From: G965247775 sp965247775
GTDB lineage: Bacteria > Chloroflexota > Dehalococcoidia > Bin125
NCBI GenBank assembly: GCA_965247775.1
Contig: OZ252031.1
Location: forward strand, 1,178,001-1,242,000
DNA: 64,000 nucleotides
Reading direction: 5' to 3'
Every line of letters begins with the position of its first letter. Within the stretch, counting starts at the first letter, position 1. Positions 25,012-32,965 of the stretch are shown one piece after another. Under the pieces are notes generated by a model. The model did no database searches and was not told the DNA's origin. It was given only the letters and a program-made list of their open reading frames with translations. A program made the position numbers and the translations under genes.

Positions 25012-25389
25012 ATGGCCAAGCGCGGTGGCATGTACCGGCAGTCCAAGAAGGCCCGCGGTCAGGGCGCCGCCGTCAGCGGTGGCGTCAACTCCGCCATGGT
25101 CCGCCAGGCGCAGGAGCTGCAACAGAAGCTCGCCGAGACCCAGGACGAGCTGCGCGAAGCCACCGTCGAGGCCTCCGCCGGCGGCGGCGTCGTCACCGTG
25201 CAGCTCGGCGGCGACCGCAAACTCCGCAAGGTCTCCATCGACCCCGACGTGCTTGATCCCGATGACCACGAGATGGTCGAAGACCTCGTCATGGCCGCCG
25301 TCAACGAAGCCACCGATAAGCTCGAGGCCCTCCAGGAGGAGCGCATGTCCGGCCTCACCGGCGGCCTCGGCCTGCCGGGGATGGGCTGA
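25012..25389 (+). CDS. YbaB/EbfC family nucleoid-associated protein
   Basis: 125 residues. The coiled N-terminal helix MVRQAQELQQKLAETQDEL and the central VTVQLGGDRKLRKVSIDPDV are typical of YbaB, a small dimeric DNA-binding protein. The C-terminal tail is Gly/Leu-rich, as in many homologues. It sits between dnaX and recR, its usual place, with recR starting 5 bp after its stop. There is a basic N-terminal extension (MAKRGGMYRQSKKARG). Confidence 0.93.
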   Translation: MAKRGGMYRQSKKARGQGAAVSGGVNSAMVRQAQELQQKLAETQDELREATVEASAGGGVVTVQLGGDRKLRKVSIDPDVLDPDDHEMVEDLVMAAVNEATDKLEALQEERMSGLTGGLGLPGMG

Positions 25390-25394
25390 CCTCC

Positions 25395-26084
25395 GTGGAT
25401 GGTCCCCCGCGCGCCCCCGGCGCCTCCGTCACCGCCGCCCCCCTCGCCCGCCTCATCGAGGCCTTCCACCGCCTCCCCGGCGTCGGCCCCAAGTCCGCCC
25501 AGCGCCTCGCCTACTACGTCCTCCGCGCCCCCCAGGCCGAAGCCCAGGAACTCGCCGCCGCCCTCCTCGACGTCAAGGAGCGCATCCGCCTCTGCTCGGC
25601 CTGCCAGAACCTCACCGAAACCGACCCCTGCCCCGTCTGCGACGACCCCGCCCGCGACCCCTCCCTCATCTGCGTGGTGGAAGAGCCCCTCGATGTCCTC
25701 GCCATCGAGCGCGCCGGGGCCTTCAACGGCCGCTTCCATGTCCTCCACGGCCACCTCAGCCCCATGGACGGGGTCGGCCCCGAGCAGATCAAAGTGCAGG
25801 AACTCCTGCGCCGCCTCGGCCCCGGCCCGGACGGGGCCCCGCCCCTTCAGGAAGTCATCCTCGCCACCAACCCCAACCTCGAGGGCGAGGCCACCGCCGC
25901 GTACCTCGGCCGCTTGCTCGCGCCCTTCGGCCTCCGCGTCACCCGCCTCGCCCACGGCCTCCCCGTCGGCTCCGACGTCGAGTACGCCGACGAGCGCACC
26001 CTCTCCCGCGCTCTCGCACACCGCGTCCCCCTCAGCGACGCCCCCGCTCTCCCCGAGACGAACGCCCCCGCAGAAACCGGGTAG
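25395..26084 (+). CDS. recR: Recombination protein RecR
   Basis: 229 residues. RecR forms a ring-shaped clamp that with RecO loads RecA onto gapped DNA. The helix-hairpin-helix FHRLPGVGPKSAQRLA, the Cys4 zinc finger (CSACQNL...CPVCDD), and the TOPRIM core ICVVEEPLDVLAIE followed by LATNPNLEGEATAAYL are present. GTG start 5 bp after ybaB. The N terminus is about 15 residues longer than usual; an internal GTG (SVTAAPLARL) could be the true start. Confidence 0.96.
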   Translation: MDGPPRAPGASVTAAPLARLIEAFHRLPGVGPKSAQRLAYYVLRAPQAEAQELAAALLDVKERIRLCSACQNLTETDPCPVCDDPARDPSLICVVEEPLDVLAIERAGAFNGRFHVLHGHLSPMDGVGPEQIKVQELLRRLGPGPDGAPPLQEVILATNPNLEGEATAAYLGRLLAPFGLRVTRLAHGLPVGSDVEYADERTLSRALAHRVPLSDAPALPETNAPAETG

Positions 26085-26098
26085 CCGCCGCCCACCGT

Positions 26099-26110
26099 TA
26101 AGCTCGGTCC
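26099..26110 (+). promoter_or_regulatory. Probable -10 element of a leaderless recO transcript
   Basis: TAAGCT at 26099-26104 followed by exactly 6 nt and ATG 26111. Same layout as upstream of the HEAT, relA and comM genes. No -35 is evident. Confidence 0.4.
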
Positions 26111-26926
26111 ATGGCGCAGCCACACGTCTACCGCACGGAAGCCATCGTCCTGCGCCAGCGCCCGCTCGCTGAAGCCGACAAGATCTGCGTCCTCTTCACC
26201 CCCCTCCACGGCCGCCTCGAAGCAGTCGCCAAAGGCCTCCGACGCCCCCGCAGCCGCCTCGCCGGCCACTTGGAGCCCCTCACCCACAGCCGTCTGCTCG
26301 TCGCCCGCGGCCGCTCCCTCGACATCATCACCCAGGCCGAGACCGTCCAGGCCTTCCCCGCCCTCCACGACGACCTGGAGCGCCTCAGCCGCGGCCTCTA
26401 CGTCGCCGAACTCGTCGACCGCTTCACCGACACCGCCCCCGACGTCGCCGGCCTCTACCGCCTCGTCCTCGCCACTCTCCAACGCCTGGAGATCGCCCTC
26501 GCTCCGGACCCCGCCGTGCGCTGGTTCGAAATGCGTCTCCTCGCCGACCAGGGCTACCAGCCCCAGCTGCACAGCTGCGTCCGCTGCGCCGCCCCCCTCG
26601 AACTCGACGGCAACGCCTTCGCCCCGCTCGCCGGCGGCGTCGTCTGCCCCAACTGCCGCTCGGGCCTCCCCGGCCGCCCGCTTTCGGGCCGGGCCTTCAA
26701 GTTGTTACGCTTTCTGCAACAGGCCCCCTACGATCAGGCGGCGCAGGTCCGCGTCGACGCGGCCCTCGCCCGGGAGCTGGAGGAGCACATGCGCGGCGCG
26801 ATCGAAGTCGCCCTCGACCAGGAAGTCCGCGCCGCCCGCTTCGTCCAGGTCGTGCGCGCGACCCCCGCCGCCTCCGGCCTCCCGCCGGCCCCGCCCACGG
26901 ATGCCTCCTCCGAAGGGACGACATAA
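26111..26926 (+). CDS. recO: DNA repair protein RecO
   Basis: 271 residues. N-terminal OB fold (YRTEAIVLRQRPLAEADKIC, then HGRLEAVAKGLRRPRSRLAG), a helical region, and a zinc site formed by CVRCAAPLE and CPNCRSGLPG. RecO anneals SSB-coated DNA and works with the RecR encoded just upstream. ATG start 26 bp after recR, with a possible -10 immediately before it. The C-terminal 20 residues are low complexity. Confidence 0.94.
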   Translation: MAQPHVYRTEAIVLRQRPLAEADKICVLFTPLHGRLEAVAKGLRRPRSRLAGHLEPLTHSRLLVARGRSLDIITQAETVQAFPALHDDLERLSRGLYVAELVDRFTDTAPDVAGLYRLVLATLQRLEIALAPDPAVRWFEMRLLADQGYQPQLHSCVRCAAPLELDGNAFAPLAGGVVCPNCRSGLPGRPLSGRAFKLLRFLQQAPYDQAAQVRVDAALARELEEHMRGAIEVALDQEVRAARFVQVVRATPAASGLPPAPPTDASSEGTT

Positions 26927-26927
26927 C

Positions 26928-27359
26928 ATGCCGATCTACGAGTACCTCTGCGAGGAGTGTGAGGGCATCTTCGAGGCGGTCCGCCCCATGAAGCAGGCCG
27001 ACGAGGCCGAGCCCTGCCCCGTCTGCGACACCGAGGGCCAGCGCCTCATGCCCTCCACCTTCCAGGCCTTCATCATGCGCGGCGGCTACCCCCGCCGTAT
27101 CCCCGACCGCGGCACCTTCTGGCACCTCGGCAAAGAGGTCAGTTACCTGCCCAAGCAGTCGGAGCCCGGCGAGCACCCCCAGATCCAGAAAGAACGTCGC
27201 ACGTCCCCCCCCACCAAGCAGGACGTCGTCGAGCTGACCGAAAAGAAGGTCGCTGAGCGCCGCGCCAAGCGCGACGCCAACAAAGCCAAGCGCGAGGCCA
27301 TCACCGAAGCCAAGAACCGTCGCAAGAAGGCCAAACTCCCCAAGGGCCACTTCGCCTAA
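26928..27359 (+). CDS. FmdB-family zinc-ribbon protein
   Basis: 143 residues. MPIYEYLCEECEGIFEAVRP with CPVCDTEG about 22 residues on is the FmdB/CxxC_CxxC_SSSS zinc ribbon (Cys8, Cys11, Cys32, Cys35). Residues 75-143 form a very basic Lys/Arg/Ala-rich helical tail (for example KRDANKAKREAITEAKNRRK) likely to bind nucleic acid. The role of such proteins is largely unknown. ATG 26928 is one base after the recO stop, so it is cotranscribed with recR-recO. Confidence 0.85.
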   Translation: MPIYEYLCEECEGIFEAVRPMKQADEAEPCPVCDTEGQRLMPSTFQAFIMRGGYPRRIPDRGTFWHLGKEVSYLPKQSEPGEHPQIQKERRTSPPTKQDVVELTEKKVAERRAKRDANKAKREAITEAKNRRKKAKLPKGHFA

Positions 27360-27459
27360 CAGGTGCTCGGCCTGGTGCTGACCCTCTCCGCGTCAGCATT
27401 CGAGCGTCATCGCGGTCGACTACTCTCTTGTCTCAGACATTGAATCACTCCTTCCTCAG

Positions 27460-27849
27460 TTGCTGGACCGAGACGAGTTGATTGTCTGGGATCTCTTGAA
27501 GCGATTCGCCGGTGCCAAGGTCCGGGATGCGGAGGACAAGTTCATCTTCACGATGGTCCGGAAATACTGGCAACAGTTTGAGTCCGTCGCCGCCAATCGA
27601 CCGTTTCACGTCGTTTCAGCTCGCAAGGCGGTTCGGATCCTTCAGACGATTCCGAGGCGAACGCCGGGGATCGGCCTTCGCGCTTGGGGAACGGGCGCGA
27701 GTGCCGAAGTTAACGTCCACCTCTCGATCGCCGAGGACATCACGCCGTGGGAAACGGTGTCTCGCCGGATATCGTCTGAAGGGCTAGCCGACGTCGTCAC
27801 GGCGGTGAACCGAAAGCGACTTGAGTACGTCTATGACCCTGAGATCTAG
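27460..27849 (+). CDS. Unknown 129-residue protein preceding the DNA methyltransferase
   Basis: The frame reads from TTG 27460; it is open back to 27382 but offers no standard start, so the N terminus is uncertain. The product is mixed alpha/beta and soluble (DLLKRFAGAKVRDAEDKFIF, then RKAVRILQTIPRRTPGIGL). I do not recognise the family. The stop overlaps the start of the methyltransferase gene, so the two are coupled, and both have lower GC than the flanks. It could be a restriction-system accessory protein or regulator; that is guesswork from position. Confidence 0.6.
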   Translation: MLDRDELIVWDLLKRFAGAKVRDAEDKFIFTMVRKYWQQFESVAANRPFHVVSARKAVRILQTIPRRTPGIGLRAWGTGASAEVNVHLSIAEDITPWETVSRRISSEGLADVVTAVNRKRLEYVYDPEI

Positions 27850-29002
27850 ATCCGGGCCTCGCACCTCCCCTCGTTCGCCGCGAGTGATCAGCCTCTACAC
27901 GGGAGCTGGGGGGTTGGACTACGGCTTCGAGGCAGCGGGGTTCCAGACGTGCGTCGCAGTCGACTTTGATGCCGACTCATGCAGTTCTATCCGATCGAAC
28001 CGGGAGTGGCCAGTCCTACAGGGGGATATCCATGGGCTCTCAAGTCAGCAGATCCTCGGCACGGCCGGTCTTCGAAAAGGTGAAGCTGAGCTACTCATCG
28101 GCGGCCCACCGTGCCAACCGTTCTCCAAGTCAGGGTACTGGGCGAACGGCCAGACACGCGGACTGAAGGATCCTCGGGCCGCCACGCTGGACGAGTTCAT
28201 GCGATGCGTTCGCGACACATTGCCCAGAGTCTTCCTTCTCGAGAATGTTCATGGCATCAACTATTCGGGCAAGGAGGAAGGCTTCCAACTGCTCGCTCGG
28301 CTCACCGGAAGGATCAACCGGACGGAAGGGACGGATTACCGTCTTTCCTGGCGTGTACTGAACTCCGCCGACTACGGCGTGCCCCAGGTGAGGCGACGAT
28401 TCTTCCTCGTCGCCCATCGGGAAGGAGAGCGGTTCGACTTTCCTGAACCGACTTTTCGACCCGAGGAGAAACAGCGGGATCGGCAGCGCCGGTTGTTCGC
28501 TGCGCATCTGGACTCTTATGTGACAGCGTGGGACGCGATCGGCGGGATCGATCCCAGCGGCACGGAGGATTTGCGCGTCCGTGGGCACTGGGCGGACCTG
28601 CTCCCCTCGATCCCTGAGGGAGAGAACTATCTGTGGCACACTTCACGGAAAGGCGGGTTGCCTCTCTTCGGGTGGCGCCGTCGGTACTGGAGCTTTCTCC
28701 TGAAGCTAGCGAAAGCCAGGCCATCATGGACGATTCAGGCTCAACCAGGGCCCGCCATCGGCCCCTTCCATTGGGAGAACCGGCTTCTAACGATCCGAGA
28801 AACGGCCCGGCTGCAGACGTTCCCGGCGGAGATCTCATTCGTTGGGGGGCGTCAGAGCGTCCAAAAACAGATCGGGAACGCGGTCCCTTCGCTGCTCGCC
28901 GAAGTCCTGGCGCGGGAGATAGCGAAGCAGCTGCTTCGCATTAAGTGTAGCCAAGAACCCGTGCCTCGCAATCAGACCCGTACGTCCTATCCCACCCCCT
29001 GA
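27833..29002 (+). CDS. DNA (cytosine-5) methyltransferase
   Basis: About 390 residues. C5-methyltransferase motifs are visible in order: I (VISLYTGAGGLDYGFEAAGF), IV with the catalytic Cys (GGPPCQPFSKSG), VI (LENVHGINYSG), VIII (GVPQVRRRFFLVA) and X (QIGNAVPSLLAEVLAREI). ATG 27833 overlaps the upstream gene; TTG 27821 is an alternative. No cognate restriction endonuclease is recognisable on either side. Lower GC and relaxed codon use point to horizontal transfer. Confidence 0.95.
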   Translation: MTLRSRSGPRTSPRSPRVISLYTGAGGLDYGFEAAGFQTCVAVDFDADSCSSIRSNREWPVLQGDIHGLSSQQILGTAGLRKGEAELLIGGPPCQPFSKSGYWANGQTRGLKDPRAATLDEFMRCVRDTLPRVFLLENVHGINYSGKEEGFQLLARLTGRINRTEGTDYRLSWRVLNSADYGVPQVRRRFFLVAHREGERFDFPEPTFRPEEKQRDRQRRLFAAHLDSYVTAWDAIGGIDPSGTEDLRVRGHWADLLPSIPEGENYLWHTSRKGGLPLFGWRRRYWSFLLKLAKARPSWTIQAQPGPAIGPFHWENRLLTIRETARLQTFPAEISFVGGRQSVQKQIGNAVPSLLAEVLAREIAKQLLRIKCSQEPVPRNQTRTSYPTP

Positions 29003-29015
29003 AGCAGTTCGTCCC

Positions 29016-29105
29016 GTGCCAGGCAAGTATCGGGATCTGATCGGCGAGCATTCGCCTCACCCCGGGACAGGCAAGGGACGCACGAAGGCACGGGCGGAAG
29101 CGTAA
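29016..29105 (+). CDS. 29-codon ORF after the methyltransferase, possible gene fragment
   Basis: GTG 29016 opens a short frame beginning MPGKYRDLIGEHSPHPGTGK and ending at TAA 29103-29105. Its charged, non-repetitive sequence resembles the start of a larger protein and could be the remnant of the missing restriction partner. Evidence is weak. Confidence 0.25.
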   Translation: MPGKYRDLIGEHSPHPGTGKGRTKARAEA

Positions 29106-29134
29106 CCAGTGGAGTAGTGATTCTCCGCATCCCC

Positions 29135-30115
29135 CTAGAACCGCCGCCCCGTCACGAACGCCGCGATCTCCCCCAACGACTCCCGCTGCGGAATCAGCGG
29201 CAGCCCCTCCAGCGCCCCCAGCGCCTGGTCTCGCCACTCCAGCGCCGTCGCCTGCGACCGCGCCAGAATGTCCCCCGCCGCAATCGCCGCCAGCGCCGGC
29301 TCCAGCAACGCCTCTCGCTCCCCCGCCGACTCCGCCGCGAACAGCCGCCGCACCGGGTTCTCCCCCGGCGCCTCCTCCAGCAGCAGGATCGACGGCAGCG
29401 TCAGCGTTCCCCCCAGCAGATCGCTCCCCACCGGCTTGCCCAGCTCATCCTCCGTCGCCGTGAAGTCCAGGATGTCGTCCACGATCTGGAACGCCATTCC
29501 CAGGCAGCGGCCGTACTCCCCCAGCGCCCGCACCTCCCCCGCCTGGCACTCCGCCATCAGCGCCCCGCCCCGCCCCGCCGTCTCGAACAACGACGCCGTC
29601 TTGCCGTAGATGCGCGCGTAGTAGTCGCGCATGCTCGCCGACTCCGCGTCGTAGGCGCTGATGTCCTGCCGCAACTCCCCCGTCGCCATCGTCTTCAGCG
29701 TCTGCGCGAACAGCCGGATCACCCCCACGTGCCCGGTCCGCGCGACCAACTCCGCGGCGTGCGCGAACATGTAGTCGCCCAGCATCACCGTCGCCGCGTT
29801 GTCGAAGCTGGCGTTCGCGGTCGGCTGGCCGCGCCGCGTCTGCGCCGCGTCGATCACGTCGTCGTGCACCAGCGTGGCCGTGTGCAGCAGCTCGATCGAT
29901 GTCGCCAGCAGCACCTGATTCTGCGCGTCGTACGACCCGAAGCCCCCCGCCAGCAGCGCGATCGCCGGTCGCAGCCGCTTGCCGCCGCGCGACAGCACCG
30001 CCTCGAGCATGTCCTGCAGCGGCGCGAAGTCCGTCCGCGCCGTCAGCAGCAGCGTGTCCTCCACCAGGACCAGGTCGTCCGCCACGGGCGCGTAGAGAGA
30101 AGCGACGGTCGTCAC
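29135..30115 (-). CDS. Polyprenyl diphosphate synthase (trans-isoprenyl synthase)
   Basis: 326 residues. The first Asp-rich motif is HDDVIDAAQTRRGQPT (Asp85, Asp86, Asp89) and the second is FQIVDDILDF (Asp213, Asp214, Asp217); GGKRLRPAIALLAGG precedes them. The family condenses isopentenyl diphosphate onto allylic primers to make quinone side chains or carrier lipids; chain length is not readable here. GTG start at 30115 with a GACAAT sequence 6 nt upstream. By synteny it would be the last gene of the rsmI-metG-tatD unit but is now separated from tatD by the 1.9 kb island. Confidence 0.94.
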   Translation of the reverse strand: MTTVASLYAPVADDLVLVEDTLLLTARTDFAPLQDMLEAVLSRGGKRLRPAIALLAGGFGSYDAQNQVLLATSIELLHTATLVHDDVIDAAQTRRGQPTANASFDNAATVMLGDYMFAHAAELVARTGHVGVIRLFAQTLKTMATGELRQDISAYDAESASMRDYYARIYGKTASLFETAGRGGALMAECQAGEVRALGEYGRCLGMAFQIVDDILDFTATEDELGKPVGSDLLGGTLTLPSILLLEEAPGENPVRRLFAAESAGEREALLEPALAAIAAGDILARSQATALEWRDQALGALEGLPLIPQRESLGEIAAFVTGRRF

Positions 30116-30147
30116 CCGCCGATTGTCGCCCTCCGCGCGGGGCCGGA

Positions 30148-30215
30148 CAAGCGCCCCGCCCCGCCGGGGGTAACCGGAACAGCCGTCGCGTGGTCGCCGC
30201 CGTCTCAGCCGCGAA
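30148..30215. repeat. Left copy of the 68-bp direct repeat (copy of tatD 3' end)
   Basis: Bases 30148-30206 are identical to 32085-32143; after one mismatch a further 8 bases match. The unit corresponds to the last codons of tatD. It lies 33 bp upstream of the polyprenyl synthase start. In this copy the tatD stop is not preserved. Confidence 0.9.
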
Positions 30216-30477
30216 GTCCGCGCTAGCAGGCTGACCTACAATCACCCCCGGTCCTCGGCCCCCAATTGCCCCGTATCGCCGCAGCCCTGATACTCCGCCG
30301 CGCTACGACAGACCGCGATCGCGCGCGCGAACGACCGGGTAGAGCGTGTGCAGGTCCATACGTGCACTCTCCGGGGCTCTTCGCGGGGGTAAGGGCGCAA
30401 CTGATCTTCGCGCAGTACCTGGCGCAGAGTTGCCTGATCTTGTCGGCCACCCGGCGCTAGGCATCGGAGGAGGGTCA

Positions 30478-31193
30478 ATGCCCGAGGAGGAGGATCGCGT
30501 GTATGCGCCCGAAGCAGTAGACATTCCACCACCCGTCGATGACTTCCATACAACGTTCGCGAAGAGGCAGCGCGCTTGGACCAGAAAGACGTTCTTCTAC
30601 GACTTCGATCTCCCCTGGGCGTGGGCCGCGTTCGCCCATCCAAGACCCTACTGCGAGGAGGCTTGGTGTTCGTCCGGCGGGACTGGCTTGATGGGAGGGT
30701 GGATTGGTTCGCAAGGGTCGGAACGACAGTTGTGGCCATCCCCACCGTACTCCTACTGTTCATCGCCCCAATCGTGACGGGCCTAGCTGGCCTGCTCAAT
30801 TGGCCTACCCGCGGACTCATTCTTGTGCCATTCGAGATCGTCTGGGCGTTTCTCTACCTCCCGCTGCATTTCCTCTCCTATGCATATTGGCGATTCGGCT
30901 CCATCGCCAAAATCGTGGTCATTCTGCCAGGATGGGTCTTCGCATTTCTAACGAACGCTTGGACCACCGTCTCCCCGCAAGCCACGCAGGCGATCCGCCA
31001 CGAGCGTCTCACCTACTCCGAAGAGTGGCCGCTCACATGGCCCATGGCACACATGAGCCGTCGAACCGTATGGAGTCTCTCCTTCTGGCAAGTTGAGCGG
31101 CGATGGTTCGCCCCCCATACCTCACCGTTCGCTGGTGCGGCTCCGGAATGGCCATTGCCGGAGCAAGCGATAGCTGAGCTGCAGAACCAGTAG
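30478..31193 (+). pseudogene. Unknown membrane protein gene in the island, split across two frames
   Basis: ATG 30478 follows a strong GGAGGAGGG ribosome-binding site and encodes MPEEEDRVYAPEAVDIPPPV and on to WAAFAHPRPYCEE. The continuation (GLVFVRRDWLDGRVDWFARV, then three membrane segments around IPTVLLLFIAPIVTGLAGLL, PFEIVWAFLYLPLHFLSYAY and IVVILPGWVFAFL) is in another frame beginning near 30660. A single indel would join them to about 240 residues ending at 31193. It is a frameshifted gene, or two overlapping genes with a second start at GTG 30674. Family unknown. Confidence 0.5.
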
Positions 31194-31211
31194 CTCGATG
31201 ACACACCGATT

Positions 31212-31790
31212 GTGGAGGGGCGCACAATATCGAGCAGGATGGCGTGTCTGGCGGGCCTCACTACGATCGATACGCTTGGGAGCCAGGGAGCGTGGCTCGC
31301 GCGTCGGCCGATTCAGGGTGGAACGGTCGTCCATTTCGAGGCGCAACTCACCGCTCTAAGGTGCCTTGTCGTGCCGCGGTTAGTCCGAATACGCCCAGGC
31401 TGGATAGATGAGCAACTGAGCGGCGCTGCTGCCGCGGCCTTGACCCGCGCCTTCATGCAGACCGATGTCTGGAACTTCACTCGGTGGGGTGGAGTAGTTG
31501 CGTTCCGGAGTACTTGGCAGCGAATCGACTCGCAGATGTCCCGCCTGATATCGCGTGGCAGCCCTTCGGCGACGCGCCTCTCCCCCCCCGGCATGGAGGT
31601 CTTGCGCACCGCCGCCCTATGGGCTGCCATCCTGAAACGAGCAGAGGGGCACGACGCGGCAGAGATCGACGACCTCCTGACCGAGTGGGAGGCGAATCGT
31701 GGCGTTGGCATGGACCGGCGGCATCCGTCGCGACGGGCCCCGATCCTCCGTGGCTCAAGCCTGCGGTTCGTGTCTCGACCTGCGTCCTGA
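31212..31790 (+). CDS. Unknown island protein
   Basis: 192 codons from GTG 31212 (ATG 31239 is an alternative). The middle part looks coding, with helical stretches such as LRTAALWAAILKRAEGHDAA and EIDDLLTEWEANRG; the last 30 residues are Arg/Ser-rich and may be out of the true frame. I do not recognise it. It may be the soluble N-terminal part of one gene with the membrane ORF that overlaps its end. Confidence 0.4.
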   Translation: MEGRTISSRMACLAGLTTIDTLGSQGAWLARRPIQGGTVVHFEAQLTALRCLVVPRLVRIRPGWIDEQLSGAAAAALTRAFMQTDVWNFTRWGGVVAFRSTWQRIDSQMSRLISRGSPSATRLSPPGMEVLRTAALWAAILKRAEGHDAAEIDDLLTEWEANRGVGMDRRHPSRRAPILRGSSLRFVSRPAS

Positions 31791-32023
31791 ACACCATCCT
31801 GATCGGGACCTTCCTCATTGTGGTCATCAGTCTGATCGTACGCGCCGCGATCGATCCCAGCGAGTTCACCGTGATCCTCGCCGTGTGCAGCCCCCTGATC
31901 GCAGGGGTCGCCATGGTCGGGATGAAGCTGCTCCTTCGCGTTGCGTTGCTTCTCCTGGGTCCCAGCCTTGCGCTCCTGCTGGCTCCCGTCGTGGCGATAT
32001 TCACGAATCCGTTTGAGGATTGA
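31685..32023 (+). CDS. Small hypothetical membrane protein in the island
   Basis: 112 codons from GTG 31685. Two to three strongly hydrophobic segments (STCVLNTILIGTFLIVVISL, FTVILAVCSPLIAGVAMVGM, LLRVALLLLGPSLALLLAPV) are followed by a short acidic end. It overlaps the preceding ORF in another frame, the same soluble-then-membrane pattern as the first island gene, so a frameshift in a single longer gene is possible. Family unknown. Confidence 0.4.
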   Translation: MGGESWRWHGPAASVATGPDPPWLKPAVRVSTCVLNTILIGTFLIVVISLIVRAAIDPSEFTVILAVCSPLIAGVAMVGMKLLLRVALLLLGPSLALLLAPVVAIFTNPFED

Positions 32024-32083
32024 CCGGGTATATTTCTCACGTCCGTCCCCCACTCCGGGTCCGCACCACGCCCACCCCCATCG

Positions 32084-32965
32084 TCAAGCGCCCCGCCCCG
32101 CCGGGGGTAACCGGAACAGCCGTCGCGTGGTCGCCGCCGTCTCCGCCGCGAACGTCGCCGGCGCCTCCCCCCGCAGCTCCGCCAAGAACGACCCCGTCAG
32201 CCCCACGTAGCTGGGCTCGTTGCGGCGGCCTCTCAGGGACCGCCCTCGGCGGTCCGAAGAATCGGTGGAGACCTGAGGCGACAGATAGGGGCTGTCCGTC
32301 TCCACCACCATCCGCTCCGCCGGCAGCGCCCGCGCCGCCTCCCGCAGCGCCGCGTTCTTGGGGTACGTCACCGGGCCCGCGAACGAGACGTAGAAGCCCA
32401 GCCCGGCGTACCGCTCCGCCAGCGCCGCGTCGCCCGAGAAGCAGTGGATGACCCCCAGCGGTCCGTCGTCCGTCCGCGCCCGGCTGCCCGCCCACTCCGT
32501 CAGGATCGCGACCGTCTCCGCGTGCGCCGACCGCGAGTGGATCACGACCGGCAGCCGCAGCTCGTTCGCCAGCGCCAGCTGCTGCGTGAAGGCCCGCCGC
32601 TGCGCCCCCCGCGGCGACAGGTCCCGGTAGAAGTCCAGCCCGATCTCCCCAATCGCCACCACCCGCTCGAATCGCGCCAGCCCCGCGATGTGCGCGCGCT
32701 CGGCCGCGTTCCAATCCTTGGCGTCGTGCGGATGGAACCCCACCGCCGCGTACACGTCCGGCTCGGCCCGCGCCAAGGCCACCGCCCGCTCGCTCTCCAC
32801 CCGATCCGTCCCCACCGTGACGATCGCCTCCACCCCTGCTGCCCGCGACCGCGCCAGCACGGCTGCCCGGTCCGCGTCGAAGGCCCGGTCGTGCAAGTGC
32901 GCGTGACTGTCGATGAAGTCCCGCGGGATCGGAGCGCCCGCCGCCTCGCCCCCCTCAGCTGCCAA
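32084..32965 (-). CDS. tatD: TatD-family metal-dependent DNase/hydrolase
   Basis: 293 residues. Metal ligands: DSHAHLHD near the N terminus, IGEIGLDFYRDLS, PVVIHSRSAHAET, GVIHCFSGD and VVETDSPYLSP. The family includes 3'-5' exonucleases and D-aminoacyl-tRNA deacylases. After SPYLSP comes an extra stretch of about 13 residues encoded by a palindrome (32237-32255) before RRNEPSYVG. TTG 32965 is the chosen start because it overlaps the metG stop by 11 bp. The final 20 codons are duplicated 1.9 kb downstream at 30148. Confidence 0.92.
   Translation of the reverse strand: MAAEGGEAAGAPIPRDFIDSHAHLHDRAFDADRAAVLARSRAAGVEAIVTVGTDRVESERAVALARAEPDVYAAVGFHPHDAKDWNAAERAHIAGLARFERVVAIGEIGLDFYRDLSPRGAQRRAFTQQLALANELRLPVVIHSRSAHAETVAILTEWAGSRARTDDGPLGVIHCFSGDAALAERYAGLGFYVSFAGPVTYPKNAALREAARALPAERMVVETDSPYLSPQVSTDSSDRRGRSLRGRRNEPSYVGLTGSFLAELRGEAPATFAAETAATTRRLFRLPPAGRGA
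32085..32152. repeat. Right copy of the 68-bp direct repeat (native tatD 3' end)
   Basis: Matches 30148-30215 with a single mismatch. It encodes the C-terminal ETAATTRRLFRLPPAGRGA of TatD, a region where the family normally ends with a NARRLFRL-like motif, so this copy is the functional one. Confidence 0.9.
32237..32255. repeat. Coding palindrome inserted in tatD
   Basis: GGACCGCC-CTC-GGCGGTCC, a perfect 8-bp stem with a CTC loop, followed by GAAGAATCGGTGG. The layout and flank resemble the nuoN units (stem, CTC/CCC loop, GAAG, then GGTGG). It sits where TatD proteins have a short loop before the RNEP motif and is in frame. Confidence 0.65.

Larger units (their letters stand above)
30216..32084. 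mobile_element. Lower-GC island inserted between tatD and the polyprenyl synthase gene
   Basis: A 1.87-kb segment between the two direct copies of the tatD 3' end. It has visibly lower GC, interrupts an otherwise compact leftward operon, and carries only unrecognised genes on the opposite strand. The boundary repeats resemble attL/attR of an element integrated at a gene's 3' end, with tatD kept intact. No integrase, transposase or terminal inverted repeat was found, so it would be a non-autonomous or decayed element, or a product of recombination. Confidence 0.6.
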
